Positions 45,300-54,683 of a stretch of 64,000 bases of DNA are shown here, in pieces. Made by a program: the position numbers and the translations under genes. Position 1 is the stretch's first letter. The number at the start of each line of letters is the position of its first letter. The notes under the pieces were generated by a model. It saw only the letters and a list, made by a program, of their open reading frames with translations, had not been told where the DNA came from and did no database searches. The DNA lies in assembly GCA_946902875.1 (NCBI GenBank), contig OX336349.1:19925891-19989890 (forward strand), given 5' to 3'. This stretch comes from Nematopogon swammerdamellus (taxonomy: Eukaryota > Arthropoda > Insecta > Lepidoptera > Adelidae).

Positions 45300-46697
45300 A
45301 CGTTCACTCGCGTCGTCGCACTATATTAAACTACTAACTGCCTGCTAAAGTACGTCGCGCCAGTGTTGAAAGATTCACTTCACGGGATGGTGTACATTGG
45401 ACACAATTTTAAGGTACTTTATGGTACTAAATACCTAAGACGTGGCCCGCCAACGGCTATTTCAGTAAAAGTAATGTCGTCGGCGTTTTAGAAAAACACT
45501 AAATACAATTTCATTAAAGAAGATCAAATATTCTAGCTTGCGTTGCTCCTTTGAATTTCTAGCCTTCGCCATGGAAACTCTTGACTTGTTGTCGCCCTAC
45601 GCAAAATGTTTTTCTGATCAGCTCGTAAAGCTGTTCATAGAAAAGTCGGGCGACCGCCTCCGCGCCAAATCTTTTTTTTTTTTCTACAGCGTATAGGGCT
45701 GGAGATTCAAAGGGGCAACGCTGCTACTGTTTTCAGCACTGTGGGGCAGTTGGCGGAGATGGTTGAAATTTATTTTATTTAATATTAATTTTAGTTCTAA
45801 TACATATAAATAAATATATTTATATATAAAATAGAATCTATAATAGAACAAAGTGTTATTTCTTAAGTTAAAATTTATGAAGAAATGTTTTTTATCTGCT
45901 CTTTTAGCAAAACAACGACGATATGCCCAAATTGTGATTTTATTAAAAAAACCCATGCTTTGGAAAAAGTCTTCTGTCCAAACAATCCTAAAAATCTGGT
46001 CACGCGTCCTTTCACACATAATAGTTTAAAATGTAATGTACTTTTAGTAATAGTAATTAGTAGTGAAATTATAATATTAAAAACATTATTTAGATGAACC
46101 ATTCTGCCACAGGTACAGCAAGTGATGTAGCCAACCAACCATGGCAGATTCAATATAATGAATGGTACGAATACCATAAAATCAAAATCAAAATATTTAT
46201 TGTTTTTACAGTTTTTGTTTAGAAAGAATCTTCCATTAAGGGTTTTCTGAACATACAAAATGCCTGAATGGGCGTACAATACAGCCTTCAGTGAAACGCT
46301 CCTAGTATAGAGCCATGCAAGGCTGGTTTTACAAATATTAATTTGTACAATTTATCTATAACAAAAAATACTCAATCACGATAACATATTCGAAAATTTG
46401 CACAAATTCATTCACTTTCTAAAAACATTTATTTAACTATTCAAATTGTTTGAGTTCAGTGACTTCGTTTATTTCCTTTGGAAATTATTATACCTTTTAG
46501 CTGCCATGTAATACATACTTTTGCGAGTTTTGCGATATTGTGTAGTTCTAGGTTTTGTATTTATTAGTTTATTTTGCTGTCTCGTATTATAGCTGTGCAA
46601 TTCTTTCATTAGCTTAGAATATTCTGTGTGAGTTCTAACAAATACACACGTTTCATATATATGTACATGAACGGTACTGGTAATATCTTTAATGTTT
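45300..46697. other. upstream of the secreted-protein gene; no further gene
   Basis: A plus-strand 42-codon frame starts at 45571 (METLDLLSPYAKCFSDQLVK...) and runs into a T-rich stretch. It looks like an isolated remnant. Overlapping frames at 45684-46279 are low-complexity. Confidence 0.3.
45321..45330 (-). promoter_or_regulatory. TATA-like box of the 45.2-kb secreted-protein gene
   Basis: Minus strand TTTAATATAG. An initiator-like CGCAGTTCG lies about 30-35 bases downstream (near 45287), leaving a 5' UTR of roughly 55 bases. Confidence 0.45.
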
Positions 46698-47021
46698 AGG
46701 GTTCCGTATCCGTAGTACGGGACCCTATTACTAAGCCTACATAGGTCCTCTGTCCGTCTGTCTGAGGGCTGTATCTCTTGAACCGTAATAGGTAGCCCGT
46801 TGAAATTTTCACAGAATATGTGTTATTATGGCTGATATAACAACAAATAATAAAAATAAGAAAAAGTAAAAAATTCACGGGGTCCCCATACAAGAAACTA
46901 AAAAGCGCCATCTACCGAAAAGAGTATGAAGCATTTTAACTAATACATAGATGGGGTGAGTGGCGCTGAGCATGACATGGCGATACGGAGTTCGAGTCGC
47001 ATTTGGCCGGTTTTTTATTTA
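46698..47021 (+). mobile_element. REP-C copy
   Basis: Full order from 'agggttccgtatccgtagta' to 'ggagttcgagtcgcatttgg' and GCCGG plus T-run; the array is short. Confidence 0.85.
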
Positions 47022-47341
47022 AAAAGCTGTTTGCAGCTTTCTATCTGACTTACTTGGGAAATAGCGTTAATTATGGTACGTCTAACAACGTTGACTACCA
47101 TTAAGCTACGTCAGCGTTGCGCGTCGCGCGCCGCCACCACCGTCTTGTTCGTGGCGTGGCGTCGTGTCGGTCGCACAATCATTCATATACCTACAATCCG
47201 AGTAAGGAAAACCGAAAGAGAATTCTCCACATACCTACTCCTTCTCCTTCTCCGTGCCTTTGTGTCCGAGTTCAGTAGCAAGAAACTTGAACCGTCAATT
47301 TATTTCATGAAATTTTAAAAGTTCAGATGACAAATTAAAAC

Positions 47342-47709
47342 TTTTTTTTTTATGTAAACTGACACGGTTGGCTACATCGCCTACATCACATACACCATCC
47401 GCGATGTCAGCCCATAACACCGGGTGAACTAGGTGCCGTGTCAGTGCTTCCCTTCATTTCATATCGGCTAACACTGAACGGACGGAAAACCCGAACTATT
47501 TACACAGCTATTTCGACCGACGACGTTTCATTCAGTGCGGTTGTACCAACCCGGGCGAGATAAACCCTACCACCTAGTAAGGTAAGAAGGGAAAGGTACC
47601 TCCAGTTTTACGTGGAATCTGAACCGCGGTCACCCATCCAAGTACTGACCGCGCTCAGGTGTGCTTATCAACAGTCGACCGACTGCACCAATGAGCTACC
47701 GAGGCTGAC
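47342..47709 (-). mobile_element. SINE-A copy
   Basis: Full-length minus copy, but 'cagcctccaacggtcgagcg' is deleted between the B-box-like and 5S-like segments. It ends 'gagctaccgaggctgac'. Confidence 0.9.
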
Positions 47710-47877
47710 TTATATCACTGGTCGCCGGGCAATGTTCCCAAAACCGTGTTCCCCCGTGGTTCACCGCTGAATGGCTAGCCACAGCCAGCCCTCGGCAGTT
47801 CTTGGTCCCCAAGTGCTTCGAACAGCAGTTTCAGGGTTGTCACTTCAGTTGATGCCTATCAGACGCTCCTTCAAATT

Positions 47878-48095
47878 TTTAGGGTTCCGTACCTCAAAAG
47901 AGGAAAAAACTGAACCCTTATTTATAGGATCACTCTTGTCTGTCTGTCTGGCCGTCTGACACAGCTTATTTTCTCCGAATCTACTGGACGACAAAAGTAA
48001 AAAATTGGCACAATTTGGAGTTTGACGAAACAAACACGGACGTATAGCGTAAATGAACGAAGATAGGTTTTGGGGGTCAATTTATTTTGAAGTGC
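47878..48095 (+). mobile_element. REP-C subfamily copy, interrupted by minisatellite
   Basis: Matches 12388 onward ('agggttccgtacctcaaaag', GTCTGTCTGTCTG, 'cagcttattttctccgaatc', 'gggggtcaattta'). The array at 48095-48790 starts exactly at 'aagtgcatc', which in the 12.6-kb copy reads 'caagtgcatcaatg'. The subfamily resumes after it ('ctccgaaactactgagtct' at 48930-48957). Confidence 0.7.
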
Positions 48096-48790
48096 ATCTT
48101 GTGACATATTGTGAATAGTGCATATTGTGCATAGTACATATTGTGAAGTGCATCTTTTGAATATTGTGAATAGTGCATATTGTGCATAGGGCATATTGTG
48201 AAGTGCATCTTGTGAATATTGTGAATAGTGCATATTGTGCATAGTGCATATTGTGAAGTGCATCTTGTGAATATTGTGAATAGTGCATATTGTGCATAGT
48301 GCATATTGGGAAGTGCATCTTGTGAATATTGTGAATAGTGCATATTGTGAAGTGCATCTTGTGAATATTGTAAATAGTGCATATTGTGAAGTGCATCTTG
48401 TGAATATTGTGAATAGTGCATATTGTGCATAGTACATATTGTGAAGTGCATCTTGTGAATATTGTGAATAGTCCATATTGTGCATAGGGCATATTGTGAA
48501 GTGCATCTTGTGAATATTGTGCATAGTGCATATTGGGAAGTGCATCTTGTGAATATTGTGAATAGTGCATATTGTGAAGTGCATCTTGTGAATATTGTAA
48601 ATAGTGCATATTGTGAAGTGCATCTTGTGAATATTGTGAATAGTGCATATTGTGCATAGTGCATATTGTGTTGTGCATCTTGTGACATATGTGAATAGTG
48701 TATATTGTGCATAGCAAAAATTTTGTGAAGTGCATCTTGTGAATAGTGTATATTGTGCATAGCGCATATTGTGAAGTGCATCTTGTGAAA
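48095..48790. repeat. compound minisatellite, 55/39-bp units
   Basis: Units start 'aagtgcatcttgtgaatatt'. The long form (55 bp) adds an extra 'gtgcatagtgcatatt' to the short form (39 bp). Sub-repeats of about 16 bp (tattgtgMatagtgca) are visible. About 13-14 units. All three minus-strand frames stay open for more than 210 codons (QYSQDALHNMHY-type), because the unit contains no stop in any frame. Confidence 0.95.
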
Positions 48791-49042
48791 GCGCTCGTTA
48801 TAAGTAATAATTAATTAATGATTTTTTATAATTTTAAAATGCATAGTTCAAAAGATGTTAAAGAAACACACAATACAAGTTTGGGAGCAATAAAGTATTT
48901 CTATCTATCTATCTATTATTTCCCCCCAGATTATCTCCGAAACTACTGAGTCTAAAATTTGGAAAAGCTTGGAGCTGCAGGTGCTATAATTTTATCTGAA
49001 GACGACAAATTTGTCGAAATATCATAAAAAATATGTGTTTTT

Positions 49043-49456
49043 AGGATTCCGTATCCGGTACGGGACCCTATTACTAAGCCTACGCCGTCTGTCTGTCTGT
49101 CCGTCCGTCCGTCCGTCCGTCCGTCTGTCCGAGGGCTGTATCTCTTGAACCGTAATAGGTAGCGCGTTGAAATTTTCAGAGAACATGTGTTATTATTATG
49201 GCCGATATAAGAACTAATATAATAATAAGAAAAAGTAAAAAATTCACGGGGGTTCCCATAGAAGAAACTAAAAAGTGTATGCGCGCGCGCCATCTACCGA
49301 ATAGAGTATGAAGCATTTTAACCAATCATGAATTTTAACTAATATGAAGCATTTAATAAACACGCCATAGATGGCGTGAGTGGTGCTAACCATGACATGG
49401 CGATACGGAACCCTCGGGGCGCGAGTTGGACTCGCACTTAGCCGGTTTTTTTTTTA
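49043..49456 (+). mobile_element. REP-C copy, full length
   Basis: All segments are present: 'attccgtatccggtacggg', GTCTGTCTGTCTGTCCGTCC array, '(GC)n catctaccgaa', 'cgccatagatggcgtgag', 'gagttggactcgcac', GCCGG and T-run. Confidence 0.9.
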
Positions 49457-49551
49457 AATAATGTAAATAATATAAATAAGAAAAACATTGGAAATATAGG
49501 GCCTCTCTTATAGTTTACAGGAAATCCTAAACAAAAATCCTAAATCTTAAA

Positions 49552-49751
49552 NNNNNNNNNNNNNNNNNNNNNNNNNNNNNNNNNNNNNNNNNNNNNNNNN
49601 NNNNNNNNNNNNNNNNNNNNNNNNNNNNNNNNNNNNNNNNNNNNNNNNNNNNNNNNNNNNNNNNNNNNNNNNNNNNNNNNNNNNNNNNNNNNNNNNNNNN
49701 NNNNNNNNNNNNNNNNNNNNNNNNNNNNNNNNNNNNNNNNNNNNNNNNNNN
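49552..49751. other. assembly gap, 200 N
   Basis: Exactly 200 N. It truncates the 5' part of the REP-D copy on its right. Confidence 1.
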
Positions 49752-49916
49752 GCCTTACTTGCCGCTTGATCGATTTAATCTTGTTCGAATACTTTGCGAA
49801 ACGTGGTGGTAGGTGTTGTGCTGCAATTACCAAAGTTCTTGCAGCACAACACCGATTACTCTGCTTACCCCGATTGTCGGGATTCAGCGTGTGTGATATG
49901 TATATGTATGTATGTA
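49752..49916 (+). mobile_element. REP-D 3' part, truncated by the gap
   Basis: Starts 'gccttacttgccgcttgat' and runs to 'gggattcagcgtgtgtgat' and (ATGT)n. Confidence 0.8.
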
Positions 49917-50278
49917 AATTATGATATAAATTCAAGACCAAGTTAAGGAAGGTTAGGAAGTTAAGGAAATACTATTAAAATACAAAATTTACTAAAAAAA
50001 CATAATAAATGAACATACATTACTTATTTTAGCCACTATAAATATACCTACACGATGTCACCACAAAAAACACAGAAAAGATCGTCGCTCGTTAGCCGTG
50101 AATGGTGCTATGATGCTGCTCAGGAGGAGCATCACGGATGACAGCTCGCGGGCTGCGGTCGGTCGCAAGTTTGACAGTTGTGCGACTGCAAATGCGATCG
50201 TAATACCAATATGCCGTAAAATGTATGACACATCTGCGGACTGATACCGCAATACCCGTTGCACGGACTGGTTGCATT
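49917..50278. other. no gene recognised
   Basis: GC-moderate. Overlapping minus-strand frames of 70-76 codons (e.g. QSADVSYILRHIGITIAF) have some protein-like character, but no family was recognised. It may be part of an older element into which copy 2 of the DNA transposon inserted. Confidence 0.3.
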
Positions 50279-50308
50279 CCAAAATCATTAGACATCAATG
50301 CCAAAATC
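50279..50308. mobile_element. 14-bp transposon remnant flanked by 8-bp TSD
   Basis: CCAAAATC (50279-50286), ATTAGACATCAATG (50287-50300), CCAAAATC (50301-50308). The middle 14 bases are the exact reverse complement of the first 14 bases of the DNA element at 50333. This is an excision footprint, or a nearly total internal deletion, of a third insertion of the same family. Confidence 0.8.
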
Positions 50309-50324
50309 GCATAAAACAGTCGCC

Positions 50325-51170
50325 GAACTGTCCATTGATGTCTAATTTTATAGATCGAACGTCGCGCGATTTAACCTGTACTACGTTTCGTCTTAACAAG
50401 TGTGCGTGCATTCACACACAGTATTGTGATACTCACACAAGCACACACTTACATCATATAGTCGTTTCATGTCCGTAAACGGCGGGCATCGGAGCGCGCC
50501 GCGCCTCCTGCCACGAGATACTTTCGTGTTTGCATTTTACACACCGCCATGCTGTCACGTGACGCGATCCCTACGACGTTACTGTCGCGTTCTCACTTAC
50601 CTACAGATGATAAGAGTGAGCGAGAAAGTTGTCATCGCTCGCCCATCGGCGCGATTGTCGTATTTCCGCTCACTCTTATGATCAGTAGGCAAGTGGGAAC
50701 GAGAACGCGATAGCTACGTCACACAAGTCAGCATGGCTTCTTAACACGTCATAACATGCTCAGGCGAAACAAACAACAACGTTTGTCACTGTTACTCTTG
50801 CATAAAACACAGCTTTACTCTTTCTCGTTCGCTCTTTATATTAATTACGTATACAAAAATCTGTTTAACATAAAATTTGAGAAAAAAACCAGCAAAATAA
50901 ATACTTACTGATGGAAGGAGACGCCATTCTTTACGTAATTTCGATCTGAGCTGTTACAATACTTGTAACAGCAACCGGGCATGCTGAACACACGCACTTT
51001 TGCGCCACAGACTCGGTACAGTAAGACTTACGCTCAACACGCGCTGCACACGCCGTATGAAGCGGCTGTCCGTGAAATCTGCAATTTATGCAGTTCTCGT
51101 CGAGAACAAATTTTTTCGGGAGTAATGTATGGGATGGGCATATCTCTAAATATACATCAATGGAACTGTC
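50325..51170. mobile_element. non-autonomous DNA transposon copy 2 (8-bp TSD)
   Basis: The element is 50333-51162 (830 bp), flanked by a perfect GAACTGTC duplication (50325-50332 and 51163-51170). It starts CATTGATGTCTAATTTTATA and ends TATACATCAATG. It is near-identical to 5839-6678 apart from a 10-bp deletion at about 50725 and scattered substitutions. No transposase. Confidence 0.9.
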
Positions 51171-51225
51171 AGATTTGGAGCTACGGACCGGTTCGGCGGA
51201 CCGGTTGCATTATCGTAATAAGGGT

Positions 51226-51552
51226 GCCGGTCGCCGTGTACCGTGTACGAAAAAATTTACGTGCATACCACACCTGCTGCTTCACCGTTCGGAACCGGTG
51301 TAAAACAGTAGGTCCCTTCCCTGCCCCTTACTAGGCGGTAGGCTCAAATTGTAGCCGACTGGGTTGGTACAACCGTACTGGATGTAAGATGGCCGCATAG
51401 CAGCCTCGGTTGTGTTCTCCTCTAGTCCAGTATAGCCAGCAATCCAGCGAAGTCTCCGGTATGGCACGTACCTTCTCGGAGGTGATATTGCCTAGTCAGA
51501 GCATGTGCTTTGGCTCCTCTGACTCAGCCACCGGCTTACATAAAAAAAAAAA
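51226..51552 (+). mobile_element. SINE-B copy, head truncated
   Basis: Starts at the end of the tRNA-like head ('ccggtcgccgtgtaccg'). The full body follows: 'aaaacagtaggtcccttcc', 'ttactaggcggtaggctc', 'ccagtatagccagcaatcc', 'gagcatgtgctttggctcc', then an A-run. Confidence 0.85.
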
Positions 51553-51804
51553 TACCTACATCACGTTTCTTGGTAACAAGACTAAGGCCCACTTGCACGA
51601 ACACAAATTTTATATATAAACCAGTTTAACTCGCTAAACCAGTTTAAGCTAGCACCCGTTGACTGTGGGAACCGCGTTTAAATCCATAACTCGCTACTTA
51701 ACTTTAAACTCGTGTTGGTGCAAGTGGGCCTAAGTTTATAGGGATAAATAAACTCGACTCCCATTTCCTACCGAATATTAAGGTTGAAAACAACTTTCCA
51801 ATAG

Positions 51805-51880
51805 ATGACTCGGATGCAACACCGGCTACTCTACATACCTCGATTGTCGGGACACAGCGGTGTGTGGTATCTATGTATCC
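51805..51880 (+). mobile_element. REP-D tail, diverged
   Basis: 'gatgcaacaccggctactct' to 'cgattgtcgggacacagcgg', 'tgtgtggtatctatgtat'. Confidence 0.6.
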
Positions 51881-51897
51881 AATATCGACAATAGGTG

Positions 51898-52258
51898 CCA
51901 GCAACGGTGGCTCAGTGGTGTGGTCGGTGGACTATTATTAAGCAACCCTGGATGCGGTCAGTACTTGGTTGGGTGACCGCTCGACCGTTGGAGGCTGACC
52001 GTGGTTCGGATTTCACGTTAAACTGTAGGTCCCTTCCCTTCTTACAATACTGGGTGGTAGGGTTTATCCCGCTCGGGTTGGACCCACCGCAATGAACGAA
52101 ATGTTCGAAATAGTTCGTGTTTTCCATCCAGTTCAGTGTAGCCGACATGAAATGAAGGGACGCACTGACGTGGCACCTAGTTCACCCGGTGTTATGGGCT
52201 GACATAACGGAAGTTGTAGGTGATGTACCCAATCGTGTCAATTTCCATAAAAAAAAAG
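51898..52258 (+). mobile_element. SINE-A copy, full length
   Basis: Complete from 'ggtggctcagtggtg' through the 5S-like segment ('gcggtcagtacttggttggg'), the B-box-like 'tggttcggatttc', the body and an A9 tail. It lies antisense in the intron downstream of exon D4. Confidence 0.9.
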
Positions 52259-52362
52259 GTAGGTACTCTAGAACCTATTGTAATCAATCACTCACACAAA
52301 CGGACATACCGAAAACATACCTTCCTACGTGAGACACTGCCCACAAGGCTAAGGTAACTCAC

Positions 52363-52527
52363 CCCCGAACAGGTGGGACCGGCACCGTGTATGACAGCAG
52401 CCACCTGCGTTGTTCACATCTGTAGTACGGGTAGCTCCACCAGCCAGCCATTCCAGAGGCGGCGCCTGCTGGCGGCGGCATGAACTTGGACGAGCGCACC
52501 TCGTCGCTCTCGTAAGCCGACACGTAC
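52363..52527 (-). CDS. exon D4, fourth tandem copy (putative Cache-domain receptor)
   Basis: 165 nt, entering and leaving in phase 2. Reads YVSAYESDEVRSSKFMPPP, then AGAASGMAGWWSYPYYRCEQ and RRWLLSYTVPVPPVRG, ending at donor G|GTGAGT. It differs from D1-D3 in the peptide: YYRCEQ instead of YYSCEL. The acceptor is gtAGgaAG|G with little pyrimidine, 42 bases from D3. D4 is the copy nearest the unidentified downstream exons and may be the ancestral one; the intron after it (gtgag...ggaaggtatg) supplies the right-hand junction of the repeat unit. Confidence 0.75.
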
Positions 52528-52569
52528 CTTCCTACGTAAGACACTGCCCACAAGGCTAAGGTAACTCAC

Positions 52570-52734
52570 CCCCGAACTGGTGGGACCGGCACCGTGTATG
52601 ACAGCAGCCACCTGCGTAGTTCACAGCTGTAGTACGGGTAGCTCCACCAGCCAGCCATTCCAGAGGCGGCGCCTGCTGGCGGCGGCATGAACTTGGACGA
52701 GCGCACCTCGTCGCTCTCGTAAGCGGACACGTAC
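52570..52734 (-). CDS. exon D3, third tandem copy
   Basis: Same frame and length as D1 and the same peptide as D1 (YYSCELRRW). One synonymous-type difference near the start ('aagcgg' for 'aagccg' on the plus strand, i.e. TCG to TCC serine). Donor G|GTGAGT, acceptor gaAG|G. Confidence 0.75.
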
Positions 52735-52776
52735 CTTCCTACGTGAGACAGTGTCCACAAGGCTAAGGTAACTCAC

Positions 52777-52941
52777 CCCCGAACAGGTGGGACCGGCACC
52801 GTGTATGACAGCAGCCACCTGCGTAGTTCACAGCTGTAGTACGGGTAGCTCCACCAGCCAGCCATTCCAGAGGCGGCGCCTCCTGGCGGCGGCATGAACT
52901 TGGACGAGCGCACCTCGTCGCTCTCGTAAGCCGAAACGTAC
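52777..52941 (-). CDS. exon D2, second tandem copy
   Basis: Same as D1 except PPPGG for PPPAG (one codon, GCA to GGA) and a silent GTG-to-GTT change near the start. Open throughout, with both splice sites kept. Confidence 0.75.
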
Positions 52942-52983
52942 CTTCCTACGTGAGACAGTGTCCACAAGGCTAAGGTAACTCAC

Positions 52984-53148
52984 CCCCGAACAGGTGGGAC
53001 CGGCACCGTGTATGACAGCAGCCACCTGCGTAGTTCACAGCTGTAGTACGGGTAGCTCCACCAGCCAGCCATTCCAGAGGCGGCGCCTGCTGGCGGCGGC
53101 ATGAACTTGGACGAGCGCACCTCGTCGCTCTCGTAAGCCGACACGTAC
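52984..53148 (-). CDS. exon D1, first tandem copy (Cache-like C-terminal segment)
   Basis: The upstream-most copy has the best acceptor (ccttctccctgcgtcgccAG|G). It enters in phase 2, so exon C ...CCT TG plus G gives W, then YVSAYESDEVRSSKF, GMAGWWSYPYYSCEL and RRWLLSYTVPVPPVR. It ends CGG GG|GTGAGT, phase 2. The pattern W-S-x-P-Y-Y-x-C, then W-L-L-S-Y-T-V-P, is like the last strands of an extracellular Cache domain, for example in GPR158/179-type orphan receptors or calcium-channel alpha2delta relatives. Because the exon is phase 2-2, any copy can replace another without shifting the frame. Reality of the exon is well supported; the family is tentative. Confidence 0.8.
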
Positions 53149-53188
53149 CTGGCGACGCAGGGAGAAGGTTGTTTTGTTTATGTTATCC

Positions 53189-53578
53189 GTTATGGGTGGC
53201 TGAGTCGGAGGGGCCAAAGCACATGCTACGACCAGCCAATATCACCTCCGAGAAGGTAGGTGCCATACCGGAGACATCCCTTGATTGCTGGCTATACTAG
53301 ACTAGAGGAGAACACAAGCGAGGCTGCTATGCGGCCATCTTACATCCAGTACGATGGTATCAACCCAGTCGGCTACAATTTGAGCCTACCACCTAGAAGG
53401 GGAAGGGAAGGGACCTACAGTTTTACACCGGTTCCGAACGGTGAAGCAGCAGGTGTAGGTATGCACGTAAATTTTTTCGTCAGAAAAAACTCATTGGTAC
53501 ACCCCGACCGGATTCGAACCTCGGACCTCTCGCATGAGAAGCCGATGCCCAAAACCACTCGGCCACCCGCCGCTTTGG
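53189..53578 (-). mobile_element. SINE-B copy, full length, 40 bp upstream of exon D1
   Basis: The tRNA-like head on the minus strand reads 'gcgggtggccgagtggttt' and 'gaggttcgaatccggtcgg'. Body and tail follow, ending 'ggctgagtcgg' mirrored. It is in the same orientation as the gene, and its tail end lies only about 35-40 bases before the D1 acceptor. Confidence 0.9.
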
Positions 53579-53587
53579 GATAAAAAC

Positions 53588-53838
53588 TGCACGTAAAACT
53601 GTAGGTCCCTTCCCTTCTTACCTTACTATGTGACAGGGTTTATCCCGGCCGGGTTGGTAACACCGCACTGAATGAAACGTCGGTCGAAACGGCTATATAA
53701 TTTTCGTGTTTTCCGTCCAGTGTAGCCGGCATGAAATGAAGGGAAGCACTCACATGGCATCTGGTTAACCCGGTGTTATGGGCTGACATCACGGATATTG
53801 TAGGTGATGTAGCTAACCGTGTCAGTTTCCATAAAAAG
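53588..53838 (+). mobile_element. SINE-A 3' half
   Basis: From 'gcacgtaaaactgtaggtcc' to 'cgtgtcagtttccataaaaa'; the head is replaced by the neighbouring SINE-B head, so the two SINEs abut head to head. Confidence 0.85.
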
Positions 53839-54475
53839 AAGAGGATCATAGCCGACTTGGGGAAAGTATTGTGATGGGAAGAACAACACATTTAGGAATG
53901 TTTTACTTATAAATTGTACATATTCATGCAGCAAAATATTATGTCCGAATTTTGAAAGTGGAGAGAAATGAAACAGCGTGGTTCACTCGTTCCAAAATAT
54001 TCTTAAACTTCTCTTTTTTATGAATTTAATAATCTTATTTTCCCTATACAGACCCATTTATTCTTAATTCATGAAGATTGTTATTAAAATTTACTAAAGA
54101 AGAAATAAGTGAACTTCAAAGCTTTACCCCTGCTGAATTAATTAATCATATTATGTAATAGATTCACCGTTAGGAATCTTAGTGAACTCATTTCAGTAAT
54201 TATAAAGAGAAATTTTCAAGAACTGTATTCTAAAACGTGTATGCTCTGCATGAGTTAGCAGGCATTAATAAAGTCAAGGATATTGTATTACTTTATCACA
54301 AAATTCGAAAATATCAAAGATCTCAAAGGCACTTCAGAAGACCTCAACACATCAAAGTGGCGTACTGTTGACTCTTTATGACCCCAGGGCGGATAACCTT
54401 CGTGCCCCTCAACAAGAGCGAAATTATTGACATCTGAAAGAACAAAATGAAATATACCATAAAATACCATCTTAC
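53839..54475 (-). other. intron between exons C and D1, unique part
   Basis: AT-rich, with no repeat family recognised. Confidence 0.5.
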
Positions 54476-54683
54476 CAAGGATACTCCACATCAGGTGGAG
54501 CCCCCAACACCGGTGTCTTAGCAGGTAGCGGCTCGGCTTCAGAGCCAACACTCTGTCTCTCCCAGGCTGCTGCGCTGTTCACATCCCCCTGTCCTGACAG
54601 AGCGAGGACCCTGGCCGCAACACAACGCTCCGCTGCGGCAGGCCCGCCGAGGACGAGACCTTTGGCCACCGCTTGGAGTACCT
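54476..54683 (-). CDS. exon C of the putative Cache-domain receptor
   Basis: 208 nt between acceptor ctgttcAG|AG and donor CCTTG|GTAAGA (both strong). It enters in phase 1, so G from exon B plus AG gives E, then VLQAVAKGLVLGGPAAAERC, VAARVLALSGQGDVNSAA, AWERQSVGSEAEPLPAK and TPVLGAPPDVEYP, ending in phase 2 (TG|G). GC-rich and codon-like in AT-rich introns. The helical 'LQAVAKGLVLGGP' segment is where the family I suspect (GPR158/179-like) has a long helix in its Cache domain. The reading frame continues open upstream of the acceptor, but that part is AT-rich and not protein-like. Confidence 0.8.

Larger units (their letters stand above)
52363..53148 (-). repeat. 207-bp tandem array: four copies of one coding exon
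   Basis: Four 165-nt exon copies separated by three 42-nt introns, unit 207 bp. All four exons remain open and keep both splice sites. The ancestral breakpoints look like AGGTAcGT at the 5' edge of the exon and AGGTAtGT 42 bases into the following intron: a short shared sequence that could have mediated unequal exchange. Copy differences are few, so the array is young, or is homogenised. Confidence 0.9.

Noticed and set aside
45571..45699. 42-codon frame METLDLLSPYAKC...
   Set aside because: It runs into a poly-T tract and has no splice site or relative; kept only as a note in the upstream-region entry.
47922..48781. Three overlapping minus-strand frames of 217-281 codons
   Set aside because: They are the three readings of one stop-free minisatellite, with no start context or domain.
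53035..53217. Alternative minus-strand frame across exon D1 (LRERRGALVQVHAAASRRRL)
   Set aside because: The frame matching exon C phase is YVSAYESDEV; the other frame is an arginine/alanine-rich shadow of GC-rich coding sequence.
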